Below are positions 29,928 to 39,674 of a DNA stretch of 64,000 nucleotides, piece after piece (position 1 is the first letter of the stretch; every line of letters begins with the position of its first letter). The position numbers were made by a program, and so were the translations under genes. This DNA comes from G963666895 sp963666895. Its GTDB lineage: Bacteria; Desulfobacterota; Desulfovibrionia; Desulfovibrionales; Desulfovibrionaceae. The notes below the pieces were generated by a model. It searched no databases and was not told the origin of the DNA. It saw only the letters and a list, made by a program, of their open reading frames with translations. The stretch lies in NCBI GenBank assembly GCA_963666895.2, contig CAXXNS010000001.1, positions 378,114-442,113 on the forward strand, in the 5' to 3' direction.

Positions 29928-29989
29928 TCCTTTCCAGCCTGACGGGAACGTGACCGAACGGTCTGGAAATCCTCTGGAAATCTTCGAGC

Positions 29990-30011
29990 GCCCGCTTTCT
30001 CGCGGGCTTTT
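29990..30011 (+). terminator. Rho-independent terminator after the SH3 lipoprotein gene
   Basis: Stem GCCCGC / GCGGGC followed by TTTT. Confidence 0.75.
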
Positions 30012-30042
30012 CTTATATTGATCTATCGAAAAAGCCAGAAAT

Positions 30043-30164
30043 GAGGCTGTTCAAAAATGGTGAGATGCAAGGCGCAAAAAAAGTTCAAGCCCGACGCGTA
30101 CTGCGCGTACGCGAGGGTTTGAACTTTTTGAAGCAACGAAGCAGATTGCCGTTTTTCAACAGCC
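30043..30164. repeat. Dispersed ~120-bp palindromic repeat, copy 2 (inverted relative to copy 1)
   Basis: Reverse complement of the element at 19078-19201: outer arms GAGGCTGTTCAAAAA / TTTTTCAACAGCC, inner arms CAAAAAAAGTTCAAG / TTTGAACTTTTTG, centre GACGCGTACTGCGCGTACGC. Like copy 1 it fills the space between two convergent genes, ending 2 bp before the stop codon of the phosphatase gene at 30167. Confidence 0.85.
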
Positions 30165-30166
30165 GG

Positions 30167-32302
30167 TTACTGGCTGATACGTTTGACCACGGCCAGGGTC
30201 ACGTCGTCGCCGATCTCCGTATCCCGGATGAATCCCCGCAGCTCGGACAGCACCGCGTCCACCAGACCCTGGGCGCTTTTGTGCGCGTTGGACCGGATGG
30301 CCTGGCGGAACCGCTCCTTGCCGAACGGTTCTCCCTCGGGGCTGCGGGCCTCCCAGATGCCGTCCGTGCCGATGGCCAGCACCAGGCCCGGGTCCGCAAA
30401 GGCGTGCTCCTGGGCCGGGAAGGCCGCGTCCGGCATGAGCCCCAGGGCCGGTCCCTCGCCCTTGAGCTCCATGAATTCGTCCCCGTCCGGGTCGTAGAGC
30501 AGGGCCGGTTCGTGCCCGGCCCGGACCCACTTGACCTTGCCCGCGGGCGAGTCCACCTCCAGATAGAACAGGGTGGCGAAGCGGCCCGAGGCCTCCACGT
30601 CGTGGTACAGGAGCCGGTTGACCAGGGCCACGCGGTTCTCCGGACTGTCGCGCCGGGCCGCGGCCGTGCGCACCATGGCCCGCATGGTGGCCATGAGCAG
30701 GGCGGCCCCGGCTCCGTGGCCGGACACGTCGCCCACCACCACGGCCAAACGGCCTTCCCTGCCGAGCCGGAAAATATCCAGGCTGTCGCCCCCGATCTCC
30801 TGGCTGGGCAGGCTGGTCCCGGCCACGTCCAGGCCCGGCACGTGGGGCGCACCCTCGGGCAGCAGGCTCTGCTGCACCTGGCGGGCCAGGTCCAGGGTGT
30901 GCCGCAGCCGGACCTGCTCCTCGAGCAAAGGCACAGTGGCGTTGAACGCCTCCACCAACCGGCCGCGCTCGTCCCCATGTTTCATGCCCAGCCGAACGGA
31001 AAAATCGCCCTGGGCCAAACGCCGCCAGCCTTCGGCCATGACCCGCACCGACCGGGTCAGGCTCCCGGCCACCAGCAGGGCCACCAGCAGGGACGCGGCG
31101 AGCACGCCCGCGGCCACCATGAGGAGCTGCCCGTGCTGCTCGGCAGCGGTCTCCTCCACAAGGCCGCGCAGCTCGTCGGCCAGGCCCATGGCCTCGTCCT
31201 CGGGCACCACCAGCAAAAAGCCCACTTCCCGGGTCTGGGGCGCGAATGCCCACAGGCTGGGCGTTTCCCCGTAGGGCATGGACACGCTTCCGGCCCGTCC
31301 GGCCACCACCGAGGCGGCCAGCGCGGCCCAGTGCGGGTCGTCCACGGGCTCGATCCACTCGTAGTCGCCCCCGGGCAGGCTGCGGGCCTTTTCCTGGTAG
31401 CCCTTCTTGGCCAGGACCCGCAGGCCAGTGACCACGGAGCCGTCGTCCAGGGTGCGGTCCTCGGCCCGGACCAGGAAGGAGCGCATGCGGTCGGACCACA
31501 GCTCGGTGAGCGGGCCCTCCTGCAAAAACCAGGACACGGGCACCTCCACCAGGGCCACCCCGGCGATGCGCCCCTGCCGGGCCACCGGGATGGTGACCGC
31601 GAAGAACAGCCCGCCGCTGGACCGTGAGACCAGCAGATCGCTCCACATGGGCTCGGGCGAGCCCTGCCGGGCCTTGCGGTACCAGCTCATCTGGCGGGGG
31701 TCCAAATCGTCGGGATACCCGTCGCTGCCCGGGAAGATGGCCGTGACCCCGGAGTCCAGGACCAGGGACACGCGAAAAGCCATGGGCGACAGGCTGTGGA
31801 AGATTTCCTGGCACACGGGCAGCAGCCCGCCCAGCCGGGCCACGTCCGGTCCGGCCGTTTCCCGGTCCAACCCGGGCGCAATGAGAAAAACCTGCTCGGT
31901 CAGGCTGACCTGCAAAGGCGTGGCCTGGCCCTCCTCGTCCAGGCGCACGTAGCCCTCGCGGGGCTGGGCGTCGCTGGGCCGGGTGGCCGGGTTTGCGAAA
32001 TCCGTGGGCGTGAGTACGCGGCCCAGGGGCGCGGGGTCGCTGTTCAGGGCGTCGGATGCCTCGGCGGCCAGAAACTCCAGGCCCAACTGCAGGGCCTTCT
32101 TGCCCAGGAGCACGGCCAGGGAGGCCTGGCGCGCGTCGCGTTCCAGGCGCTCGCGGGCGATGTCGTGCAGCCGCACCCGGACCTCGCCCGCGGCCCGTTC
32201 CTGCATGCGGTCCGTGGCGCGCTGGACCAAAAGCACGCCCACCAGGATGGGCAACAGGCTCATGGCCGCGAGGATGAAAAAGGCTTTCCAGCGTAGACGC
32301 AT
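30167..32302 (-). CDS. Membrane-bound SpoIIE/RsbU-type phosphatase with periplasmic sensor and HAMP
   Basis: 711-aa protein: membrane helix at about 6-26, a ~330-residue periplasmic sensor of dCache character, second membrane helix near 395-415, HAMP (about 416-470), a short coiled coil and a PPM/SpoIIE phosphatase domain with IGGDSLDIF, VVGDVSGHGAGAALLMA, and LAIGTDGIWEA ending GDDVTLAVVK. Start MRLRWKAFF is chosen because the basic-hydrophobic anchor begins there; upstream in-frame codons lie before any ribosome site. It may act on the STAS protein at 29017-29370, encoded on the same strand. Confidence 0.9.
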   Translation of the reverse strand: MRLRWKAFFILAAMSLLPILVGVLLVQRATDRMQERAAGEVRVRLHDIARERLERDARQASLAVLLGKKALQLGLEFLAAEASDALNSDPAPLGRVLTPTDFANPATRPSDAQPREGYVRLDEEGQATPLQVSLTEQVFLIAPGLDRETAGPDVARLGGLLPVCQEIFHSLSPMAFRVSLVLDSGVTAIFPGSDGYPDDLDPRQMSWYRKARQGSPEPMWSDLLVSRSSGGLFFAVTIPVARQGRIAGVALVEVPVSWFLQEGPLTELWSDRMRSFLVRAEDRTLDDGSVVTGLRVLAKKGYQEKARSLPGGDYEWIEPVDDPHWAALAASVVAGRAGSVSMPYGETPSLWAFAPQTREVGFLLVVPEDEAMGLADELRGLVEETAAEQHGQLLMVAAGVLAASLLVALLVAGSLTRSVRVMAEGWRRLAQGDFSVRLGMKHGDERGRLVEAFNATVPLLEEQVRLRHTLDLARQVQQSLLPEGAPHVPGLDVAGTSLPSQEIGGDSLDIFRLGREGRLAVVVGDVSGHGAGAALLMATMRAMVRTAAARRDSPENRVALVNRLLYHDVEASGRFATLFYLEVDSPAGKVKWVRAGHEPALLYDPDGDEFMELKGEGPALGLMPDAAFPAQEHAFADPGLVLAIGTDGIWEARSPEGEPFGKERFRQAIRSNAHKSAQGLVDAVLSELRGFIRDTEIGDDVTLAVVKRISQ

Positions 32303-32378
32303 AGGGGCTCCAGGTCCCGCATCCTTCCACGAGCTTGGGGAAATGGCAATATCGGCCGGAGTGTTGTAAGGCCGGGGC

Positions 32379-32717
32379 ATGAACCACGTCGCCATCACCT
32401 GGGCCGGGCGGATCACGGCCCTGGCCGTGCTCGGCTTCGGCCTGCCCTTCTATTTCGGATACGGCAACCCCCTGCCCTTTGCGGACCCGGAATACGGCTT
32501 TCTGGAAAACCTGTGGCTGACAGCCATCCCCCTCGTGTTCCTGGGGCTGGCCGCGGGCCTGCTGTGGCCCCGCGCCGGCGGCTGGCTGACCATCGGGGCC
32601 CTGGTGGCGGCCCACGCGCTCACCCTGGCCCGGGGCGAGTTCATGTCCTTCATGCTCGTTCCCCTGGTCCCGGCCCTCCTCTTCCTGCTCACCGCCCGGA
32701 CCCGGCCCGCTGCGTAG
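32379..32717 (+). CDS. Small integral membrane protein of unknown function
   Basis: 112 aa with three to four predicted membrane segments (about 8-25, 45-63, 68-84, 90-105) and an N-terminal conserved-looking NPLPFADPEYGFLENLWLT loop. The start lies 77 bp from the divergent phosphatase start, so both are probably read from the same intergenic region. No family recognised. Confidence 0.7.
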   Translation: MNHVAITWAGRITALAVLGFGLPFYFGYGNPLPFADPEYGFLENLWLTAIPLVFLGLAAGLLWPRAGGWLTIGALVAAHALTLARGEFMSFMLVPLVPALLFLLTARTRPAA

Positions 32718-32726
32718 CCAATACAA

Positions 32727-32754
32727 AAAGGCCGCCCCGATCGGAGCGGCCTTT
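32727..32754. terminator. Bidirectional terminator between membrane-protein gene and tRNA-Arg
   Basis: Stem AAAGGCCGC / GCGGCCTTT, with an A run on the left and T residues on the right, so it can serve the plus-strand gene and the minus-strand tRNA. Confidence 0.8.
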
Positions 32755-32761
32755 GTTTGCG

Positions 32762-32838
32762 TGGTGGGCCCGGCAGGATTCGAACCTGCGGCCTTTTGGT
32801 TCGTAGCCAAACACTCTATCCAACTGAGCTACGGGCCC
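32762..32838 (-). tRNA. tRNA-Arg (ACG anticodon)
   Basis: Complete cloverleaf on the minus strand: acceptor GGGCCCG/CGGGCCC, D arm with AGCTCAGTTGGATAGAGT, anticodon stem TTTGG/CCAAA with loop CTACGAA (anticodon ACG, read as ICG), T arm GCAGG-TTCGAAT-CCTGC, discriminator A and an encoded CCA end. Confidence 0.97.
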
Positions 32839-32853
32839 TTGCAGAGAGGGAGT

Positions 32854-32883
32854 CTTGTATGCCCTCAGACGGCCGGTCGTCAA
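32854..32883 (-). promoter_or_regulatory. Promoter of tRNA-Arg
   Basis: Minus strand TTGACG, 18-bp spacer, TACAAG, about 15 bp upstream of the mature tRNA 5' end. Confidence 0.6.
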
Positions 32884-32953
32884 GTTCTTTTCGCATTTTC
32901 CCGGCAAGGCCCGTGCCCGGCCGCTTTCCCACCAACGCGCGAGGAAAAACATT

Positions 32954-32982
32954 TTGACGCTCGTACCCTATTATCCTATCCT
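32954..32982 (+). promoter_or_regulatory. Promoter candidate of the acyl-CoA dehydrogenase/ETF operon
   Basis: TTGACG, 17-bp spacer, TATCCT, about 60 bp before the ATG at 33044. Confidence 0.5.
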
Positions 32983-33043
32983 CGCGGGTCAGTTTCGAGC
33001 CCGATTTCCGTTCCACGACGCAGACAAACCCCGAGGACCGAGC

Positions 33044-35154
33044 ATGTACACCCTTCGGACACTCCCCGGCGATGATGTGCGCCAGATCATGTGGCGCTTC
33101 TCCGAACGCTTCGACCTCCAGATGGTGGTCCAGTCCGCCCGCCAGGTGGCCCGCGGCACGGTGGCCTCCCTGGTGGCCCAGGGCGCGCGCAACAGCCACG
33201 AATGGACCCCGCTCAAGGCCCAGCTCCTGGACGCCTTCGACGCCTCCGGCCTGACCTCCCTGTTCATGGACCCCCACCAGGGCGGCTTCATCGAGGGCCC
33301 CAAGAACCTGGCCCTGGCCCTGGTCGCCTTTGAGCTGTCCTGGGTGGACGGCGGTTCGGCCACCAGCTCCCTGGCAAGCAACCTGGCCCTGGCCCCGATC
33401 CACGAAAAGGGCACGGACGAGCAGCGCGACCATTACATGAAGCTGGCCACCCCGCCCCAGCCCGGCGAGGACCGCAAGATCTGGCGCGGGGCCTTCGCCC
33501 TGACCGAGCCCCTGCCCTACGTGGGCGTGGACACCGGCGTGCTGGTGGGCAAGGTGCGCGTTGCCGAGTGGAACGACGACGATCCGATCCTTGAAGTCGA
33601 AAAGCGCGGCCGGTTCATCACCAACATGGACTTCGCCAGCTTTATCACCGCGGCCGTGGACACGGACGACGAGCGCATCAAGACCTCCTGCATGATCACC
33701 CTGCAGGAGGACGACCCCGGCACATTCGACCGCGGCGCGCCCACGCTCAAGATGTGCCACCAGCTTTCCTCCACCCGGGACCCCGGTCATCAAGGTCCGC
33801 GTCCCGGCCTCGGCGCATCATCGGCGGCTTCACCATCGAGGACGGCAAGATCGTGCCCACCTACTCCCACGGCGAGATCATCGGCGCGGTGTTCCACCGC
33901 ACCCGCATCCCCGTGGGCCTCATGACCACGGCCAAGCTGTTGTCCGCCGTGGAGCCGGTCATCCGCTACCACCGGGCCCGGTTCCGGGGCGGCCACGCCT
34001 CCAGCCCGGGCTCCCCCAAGTTCGAACTCGGCCTGCAGCAGAAGGAGGACGCCCAGCAGCGGCTGGTGGACGTCTGGGCCGTGGGCGAGGCCGGAGCCTC
34101 CCTGGGCTTCGCCGCCGCCCGGCTGGCCGACGACTTCGACCCCATCGAGCGGGCCAAGAACGCCCTGTTCGAGGAGCGGGGCATCACCGGGCCGGCGCAA
34201 GCAGTTCGCGGCCGTCAAAAAGGTCAAGGACCAGACCCTGGAATACGTCCGCCTCATGTACCAGCCCGAGTCCGAGCGCCGACCAGGCCCGGTTCATCGA
34301 GCTGGACACCGACCCCCTGGTCAAGTTCGCGGCCCTGGACGCCCTGGGCAACATCCTCATCCCGGCCGTCAAGCTCTGGAACACCGGCAACCGGGGCCAC
34401 CTACATGCGCGAGGCCATCAGCCTCATGGGCGGCTACGGCATCACCGAGGACTGTCCCGGCTTCTTCATGAACAAGTGGGCCGACGCCCAGCTCGAGGCC
34501 ACCTACGAGGGCCCCGAGGCCGTGCAGCGCATGCACATGACCGTGACCATGACCGACGAGGTCTTCCTGGCCCACGTGGAACAGTGGATCGCCGGCCTCA
34601 AGGCCGTCGCGGCCGAGCGCCCGGGCAAGGGCGCCTGCGTGCTGGCCGCGGCCTACGGACTCTGGCTCTGGACCCTGGACTGGCTCCAAAAGGCCAATGA
34701 CGTGCAGGGCAAGCCGCTCTACCACCGCAAGCGCCAGGGCGTGACCTTCGCCATGGCCGACGCCCTGTGCTGGCTCCTGGCCGCGCACCATCTCATCCTG
34801 GACACCGTGGAGCTGGAGGACAAGGGCCCCATGAACCCCACCGTGGCCGAGGCCCTGGACGGCCTGGGACCGTTCTACTCCGATCTGGCCTGCCACCAGG
34901 CCGCGCGCGCCTCGGGCGAGGCCGCCCGCATCCTGACCGAACTGGTCTTCGGGTACCAGGCCCATCCCGGCTGCGGCGAGAACGGCTGCTCCCCGGACGG
35001 CCCGCCGTCCTGCGACATGGAGGACATCGACGTGTTCCTGCGCATCAAGGCCAAGGTGGAGGGCTGCATGGCCGGATCGCGCCTGGCCCGGGAGCGGGCG
35101 GGCATCGCCCTGACCCAGGTCATGATTCCCGAAGCCCTGGATTACCCTCTCTAA
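33044..35154 (+). CDS. Acyl-CoA dehydrogenase, reading frame interrupted by five single-base insertions
   Basis: FAD-dependent alpha-beta desaturation of an acyl-CoA. Recognisable parts: helical N-terminal domain, FALTEPLPYVGVDTG flavin/substrate loop, MREAISLMGGYGITEDCP with the family's late FAD-binding segment, and a C-terminal helical extension ending with cysteine-containing AHPGCGENGCSPDGPPSC. The frame changes near 33782, 33822, 34190, 34283 and 34396, always by one extra G or C. Removing those five bases gives 701 whole codons, each segment continuing the family sequence. It is long for the family because of the C-terminal extension. First gene of an operon with an ETF-oxidoreductase, etfB and etfA. 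Probably intact in the cell (see findings). Confidence 0.8.
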
Positions 35155-35163
35155 GGACGACCC

Positions 35164-37030
35164 ATGAGCGACACGCCAGAACGCCAGCGCATGGACGCGG
35201 ACATCGTCTGCGTGGGCTTCGGCCCGGCCGCGGGCGGCTTCCTGACCACCCTGTCCCGGGGCCTGATGAATCAGGACGGCAGCCCGGTGGCCGAATCCAA
35301 GGCCATGCCCGGCATGCCGCCCCAGGTGCTCTGCTACGAGCGGGCCGACGACATCGGCTTCGGGGTCTCGGGCGTGGTCACCAAGGCCCGGTCCATCAAG
35401 GAGACCTTCCCGGACTTGGCTGCCAGTGAAGGAGCGGCGCAGATTCCCATGTGCGCCCCGGTGGCCAGCGAGGACACGGTCTATTTGTTCGACCCCCACG
35501 GCGCGTCGCGCAAGTCCCCGGGCATGAAGCTGCTGGAGACCATGCTCCTGCCGCTGCGCAGGAACCACGCGGCCAAGCTGCCCTACACCCCGGAATTCCT
35601 GAACAAGCACCACGGCCTGGTCATGAGCATCGGCCAGTTCAACCAGTGGGTGGGCGCGAACCTCATGGGCTCGGGCCTGGTCCAGATCTGGCCCGGCACC
35701 CCGGTGGCCCGGGCCCTGGTGGACGGCGACGGCGACGAGGCCAAGGTGGAAGGCGTGCGCCTGGCCGACCAGGGCGTGGGACAAGCAGGGGCAAGCCCGA
35801 CGCGGGCTACATGCCCGGCATGGACGTGGGCGCGTCCCTGACCGTGATCGCGGACGGACCCGTGGGCCCGGTGGGACGCGGCCTGGACGCGGCCCTGGGC
35901 ATGCCCCAAGGCCACCACAAGCGCGAGTGGGCCGTGGGCATGAAGATGGTGGTGGACCTGCCCGAGGGCTGTACGCTCAAGCCCGGCCAGGTGATCCACA
36001 CCCTGGGCTATCCCGAGCCCGAGATTTTCGGCTTCCTGTACGTCTATCCGGACAACACCGCCTGCCTGGGCATTTTCGTGCCCTCCTGGTTCGACTCGCC
36101 CACGCGCACGGCCTACCGCTACCTCCAGCACTGGATGCTCCACCCCTATCTGTGGAAGCACCTGGAGGGCGCCACCCTGCGCTCCTGGGGGGCCAAGAGC
36201 CTGGACGAGTCCGGCAAACGCGGCGAGCCCCGGCTGGCCGGTGACGGCTTCGCCCGCATCGGAGAAGGCTCCGGATCCACCAACGTGCTCACCGGCTCGG
36301 GCGTGGACGAGGCATGGGCCACGGGCGTGCAGCTGGGCCAGGCCGTGCTGGAGCTGCTCTCCTCCGGCCGCGACTTCTCCCGCCAGAACCTGGAGGCCAC
36401 CTACGTGGCCAAGCGCCGCGCCTCGTGGGTGGAGCAGGAAGCCAAGGTGGCCGAGAAGGCCCGCGACGGCTTCACCAAGGGCGTGTTCCGGGGGCTCATG
36501 GGCATGGCCCTGACCGGCCTGACCAAGGGCAGGCTCAACTGGACCGCGGATTCCAAGCGGGTCTGGGAGCGCATCCCCAGCCCGGAGGAATACTACAAGG
36601 GCCGCATCCCCACCCAGGAGATCGAAGCCATCCGGGCCGAGTGCACGGCCAAGGGCCGAAGCCTGCACCAGGCCCTCATGGACCGCGTGGGCTGGCCGGC
36701 CATCCCGTTCGACGGCAAGCTGCTGGTCTCCCACCAGGACGCCCTGCTCATGGGCGGCAAGGTCCAGGCCGCGCCCGGATACGCGGACCACGTGCGCTTC
36801 ACCGAGAAGTCGGCCTGCGCCCGGTGCCAAGCCAAGGTCTGCGCCGAGGCCTGTTCGGGCCAGGCATCACCATCAATCCGGACGGCCCGGTGCCCCTGTT
36901 CGACCGCGAGAAATGCGTGCACTGCGGGGCCTGCCTGTGGAACTGTTCCCAGGCCAACACGGACAAGCCGGAAATGACCAACATCGAATTCCTGGCCGGG
37001 TCCGGCGGACTCCATTCAGCGGAAAACTAG
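35164..37030 (+). CDS. ETF:quinone oxidoreductase-like FAD/4Fe-4S protein, frame interrupted by three indels
   Basis: Takes electrons from reduced electron transfer flavoprotein, probably to membrane quinone. N-terminal FAD-binding IVCVGFGPAAGGF (about 14-26), GDGFARIGEG flavin segment, and a C-terminal ferredoxin-type region with CARCQAKVCAEAC and CVHCGACLWNC. These features match ETF-QO (FixC-like plus FixX-like ends). One extra G occurs near 35778 and another near 35790, and one G is missing near 36863; correction gives 621 codons. Starts 9 bp after the dehydrogenase stop. Confidence 0.8.
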
Positions 37031-37156
37031 GCGGGCCGAGTCACAAAATTGCTCCGCAGGCCAGGGGGCCTTGGCCCCCTGGGCCCCCTCTCTTGAGACT
37101 TGGGCTTCGTTCGGGCCTGTGATATGAATCCCGAAATTCACTTTGCAGGAGTGACT

Positions 37157-37957
37157 ATGAGCTATCACATTGTGGTGTGCGGCAGCATCGTGCCGGACCC
37201 GTTGCAGACGCTGGAACCCCGTGCAAGGACCGCAGGGTCCGGGGCTGAAGAACGAGATGATGCTTCCGGCCGTGCTCGACCCCTGGGCGGGCCATGCCCT
37301 GTTCGAGGCCGCCAACCTGGCCAAGAACATCCCGGACAGCCGGGTGTGGCTGGTCTCCCTGGGTCCCAAGGCCAAGCTCCAGCAGGTCATGATGAGCGTG
37401 GCCCAGAAGGCGCCCTTCGAGCTCAAGGCCGTGGACGGCCCGGCCTCGGGATTCACCTCGGCCCGCGACGTGGCCGTAGCCCTGGAGACCGCCGTCAACG
37501 ACATCGCGGACCTGGACAAGTCCCGGATGCTCCTGTTCGGCGGCTGGCAGTCGGCCTCCCGGGGGCACGGGCGCGGTCATGCAGATCCTTGGCGAGCGGC
37601 TCGGCGTGTTCGAGCAGTTCCAGGGCGTGGACAAGCTGACCGTGAACGCGGACGGGAGCATGGAGATCAAGGAGCGCATCGGCGGCGGCGCCTACCAGGT
37701 ATCCAAGCTGTCCGGGCCTCCGGCCGTGCTCGGCTGGGCCACGGGCGAGCTGCCCGAGCCCCCCCAACAACCCCCAGGTGGGCATGATGAACATGAAGAC
37801 CGTCATGCCCGCGTTGCAGCAGGCCAAGCCCGCCCAGGTGGGCGGCCCCTCCTTCCTCAAGGTGGAGCTGCCCAAGGTGGTGCGCGAGACCCGCGTGGTC
37901 AAGGACATGCCCGTGGACGACATCGCCCGCGAGCTCGTGGACTGGATGCAGGGATAG
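37157..37957 (+). CDS. etfB: Electron transfer flavoprotein subunit beta, frame interrupted by three insertions
   Basis: Starts MSYHIVVCGSIVPDP, the usual EtfB opening with the DP motif, and continues with ETF-type LKNEMMLPAVLDPWAGHALFEAANLAK and VGMMNMKTVMPALQQAKP. One extra base each near 37220 (C run), 37563 (G run) and 37765 (C run) breaks the frame; removing them yields 265 codons. A 126-bp gap with a perfect hairpin (37062-37081) separates it from the oxidoreductase gene, but it is 9 bp from etfA. Confidence 0.82.
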
Positions 37958-37966
37958 GGGGGAACC

Positions 37967-38977
37967 ATGAACAACGTGCTTTTCATCGCTCCGGCCGAGT
38001 CCGGCCGGCCCCTGTCGCGCCACGCCCGCGAGGCCCTGGCCGCGGCCAAAGGCCTGGCCGACGTCATGGGACAGAAACTCGTCGTCGGTCTGCTGGGCGA
38101 CGACGTCCAGGCCGCCGCCGACTCGGTGGGCGGCTGCGGCGCGTCCGCCTTCCTGGTGGCGCAGGACCCGGCCCTGGCCGTGTCCCGCTACGCCACGGAC
38201 GTGGCCGCTGCCGAGGCTCTGGCCAAAAAGGCCCAGACCGGCGTCATCGTGGCCCCGGCCGACACCCGCGTGTCCCGCTTCGCGGCCGGGCTGGCCCAAC
38301 GGCTGGACGGCGTCTGCGACACCCAGCTCACCGGCCTGGCCTACAAGGACGGCAAGGTGGTGGCCACCCGCTGGTACTACCGCCAGCGCATGGTGGCCGA
38401 CCTGACCCGCGGCGAGCGCCCCTGGGTGCTGACCGTCATGCCCGGCTGTTTCGACGCCTGCCAGACCGATGGTTCGGTCTCCGTGGAGGCCGTGGACTTC
38501 CAGGTCCCGGAGACCCGCACCGAGGTCACGGGCATCGAGGCCCCGCCCGCTGACGAGCAGACCATCCGCCCGGGCGCGGAGCTGTTGCTGGTGGCCGGCG
38601 CGGGCTGGATGAAGAAGCAGGCCGACGGCGCCACCCACGTGGACGAGGCCGGTTCCATCATCCTGGAATATCTCGACAAGACCAAGGCTTCCCTGGGCTC
38701 GTCCAAGTCCCTGGTGGACTTCGAGGGCGACGCCGTGCTGCCGTTTTTGACCCACATGCACCAGATCGGCCAGACCGGGGCCACACCCCGGCACCCCAAG
38801 GGGCTGGCCACCTGCTGCCACGGCGAGGAGCCGCACGTGGTGGGCTGGCGGTTCATCACCGAGCGGAGGGCCGTGAACCTGGACGCGGGCTGCGGCTGGG
38901 CCCACGGCAAGGCGGACGTGCTCTACGTGGCCGACGCCTTCGAAGTCATGAAAAAGGTCAACGAACTGCTGGGCTAG
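37967..38977 (+). CDS. etfA: Electron transfer flavoprotein subunit alpha
   Basis: 336-aa ETF alpha/FixB-type subunit, reading frame intact. The N-terminal nucleotide-binding-like half has the VIVAPADTRVSRFAAGLAQRLD segment; the C-terminal FAD domain has IGQTG near 262 but otherwise diverges, for instance ATPRHPKGLATCCHGEEPH in place of the usual APxLYIAxGISGA block, and the last part ends VLYVADAFEVMKKVNELL. It pairs with EtfB to carry electrons from the acyl-CoA dehydrogenase. Strong terminator follows. Confidence 0.85.
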   Translation: MNNVLFIAPAESGRPLSRHAREALAAAKGLADVMGQKLVVGLLGDDVQAAADSVGGCGASAFLVAQDPALAVSRYATDVAAAEALAKKAQTGVIVAPADTRVSRFAAGLAQRLDGVCDTQLTGLAYKDGKVVATRWYYRQRMVADLTRGERPWVLTVMPGCFDACQTDGSVSVEAVDFQVPETRTEVTGIEAPPADEQTIRPGAELLLVAGAGWMKKQADGATHVDEAGSIILEYLDKTKASLGSSKSLVDFEGDAVLPFLTHMHQIGQTGATPRHPKGLATCCHGEEPHVVGWRFITERRAVNLDAGCGWAHGKADVLYVADAFEVMKKVNELLG

Positions 38978-39002
38978 CCGACCAGCGCATCAGGCATACC
39001 AA

Positions 39003-39026
39003 GGCCCCGCTCCGGCGGGGCCTTTT
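39003..39026 (+). terminator. Terminator of the ETF operon
   Basis: Stem GGCCCCGC / GCGGGGCC with TCCG loop and four T residues. Confidence 0.9.
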
Positions 39027-39028
39027 GC

Positions 39029-39080
39029 TTGCGTTCCCCGTCATCGATGTTTATAGTGTTTTACGTAATGTTCATCGATG
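39029..39080 (+). promoter_or_regulatory. Promoter with duplicated operator of the AbrB-PIN pair
   Basis: TTGCGT, 17-bp spacer, TATAGT (39052-39057). The 8-bp palindrome CATCGATG occurs at 39042-39049 (inside the spacer) and again at 39073-39080, 31 bp apart, about three helical turns. This fits autorepression by the AbrB-type antitoxin encoded 10 bp downstream. Confidence 0.6.
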
Positions 39081-39090
39081 GAGGACAGCC

Positions 39091-39297
39091 ATGGAAACCG
39101 TCACAGTCTCCAGCAAGTATCAGATCGTAATTCCAAAGGAAGTCCGTGAAGCCATGGGCATACGCCCCGGCCAAAAGCTTCGGGTCGTTCCCACCGGAGA
39201 ACAAATTCGCCTGGTGCCGGACAAGCCCATAAGCGCCTATCGCGGAATTCTGCGCGGCATGGACACGCACATCGAACGCGAGGAGGACCGCCTTTGA
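39091..39297 (+). CDS. AbrB/MazE-family antitoxin
   Basis: 68-aa swapped-hairpin DNA-binding protein: VTVSSKYQIVIPKEVREAMGIRPGQKLRVVP is a textbook SpoVT-AbrB N-terminal domain; the short C-terminal part (YRGILRGMDTHIEREEDRL) would neutralise the toxin. ATG with GGAGG 10 bp upstream. The PIN-domain toxin gene overlaps its stop codon. Confidence 0.93.
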   Translation: METVTVSSKYQIVIPKEVREAMGIRPGQKLRVVPTGEQIRLVPDKPISAYRGILRGMDTHIEREEDRL

Positions 39298-39668
39298 ATC
39301 TCGTGGATTCCTGCGGCTGGCTGGCCTTTTTCACCGACAGTCCCACGGCTCCTTCCTTTGCCCCGGCCATGGGTGATATTAAACAACTGTTGGTTTCCAC
39401 CATCAATCTCTACGAAGTCCATAAAAAAGTCTTGCGGGAACGGGGCGAAGACATGGCATTGGAGATCACGGACATCATGCGCCAATGCCGCGTGGTCGCC
39501 GTGGACGAAGAAGTCGCCATTGTCGGGGCCCGACTGGCCGCGCGCCACGGCTTGGCTATGGCCGACAGCCTCATCCTGGCCACGGCCAAAACCCACGAGG
39601 CCATCCTCTGGACCCAGGACGCGGATTTCCAGGGCCTGGAGGGTGTGCAATTCATCCAACCGGCCTGA
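39294..39668 (+). CDS. PIN-domain ribonuclease toxin (VapC-like)
   Basis: 124-aa PIN domain. Conserved acids: D5 in NLVDSCGW, E in INLYEVHKK (about 42), D in AMADSLILATA (about 90) and D in TQDADFQGL (about 107). The start is a TTG overlapping the antitoxin TGA stop, giving tight coupling. It would cleave RNA when free of the AbrB-type antitoxin. Confidence 0.92.
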   Translation: MNLVDSCGWLAFFTDSPTAPSFAPAMGDIKQLLVSTINLYEVHKKVLRERGEDMALEITDIMRQCRVVAVDEEVAIVGARLAARHGLAMADSLILATAKTHEAILWTQDADFQGLEGVQFIQPA

Positions 39669-39674
39669 TCCATC

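Noticed and set aside
37062..37081. Perfect hairpin between the ETF oxidoreductase and etfB as a terminator
   Set aside because: No T run follows and the genes are functionally linked; it may be a processing or repeat-type hairpin only.
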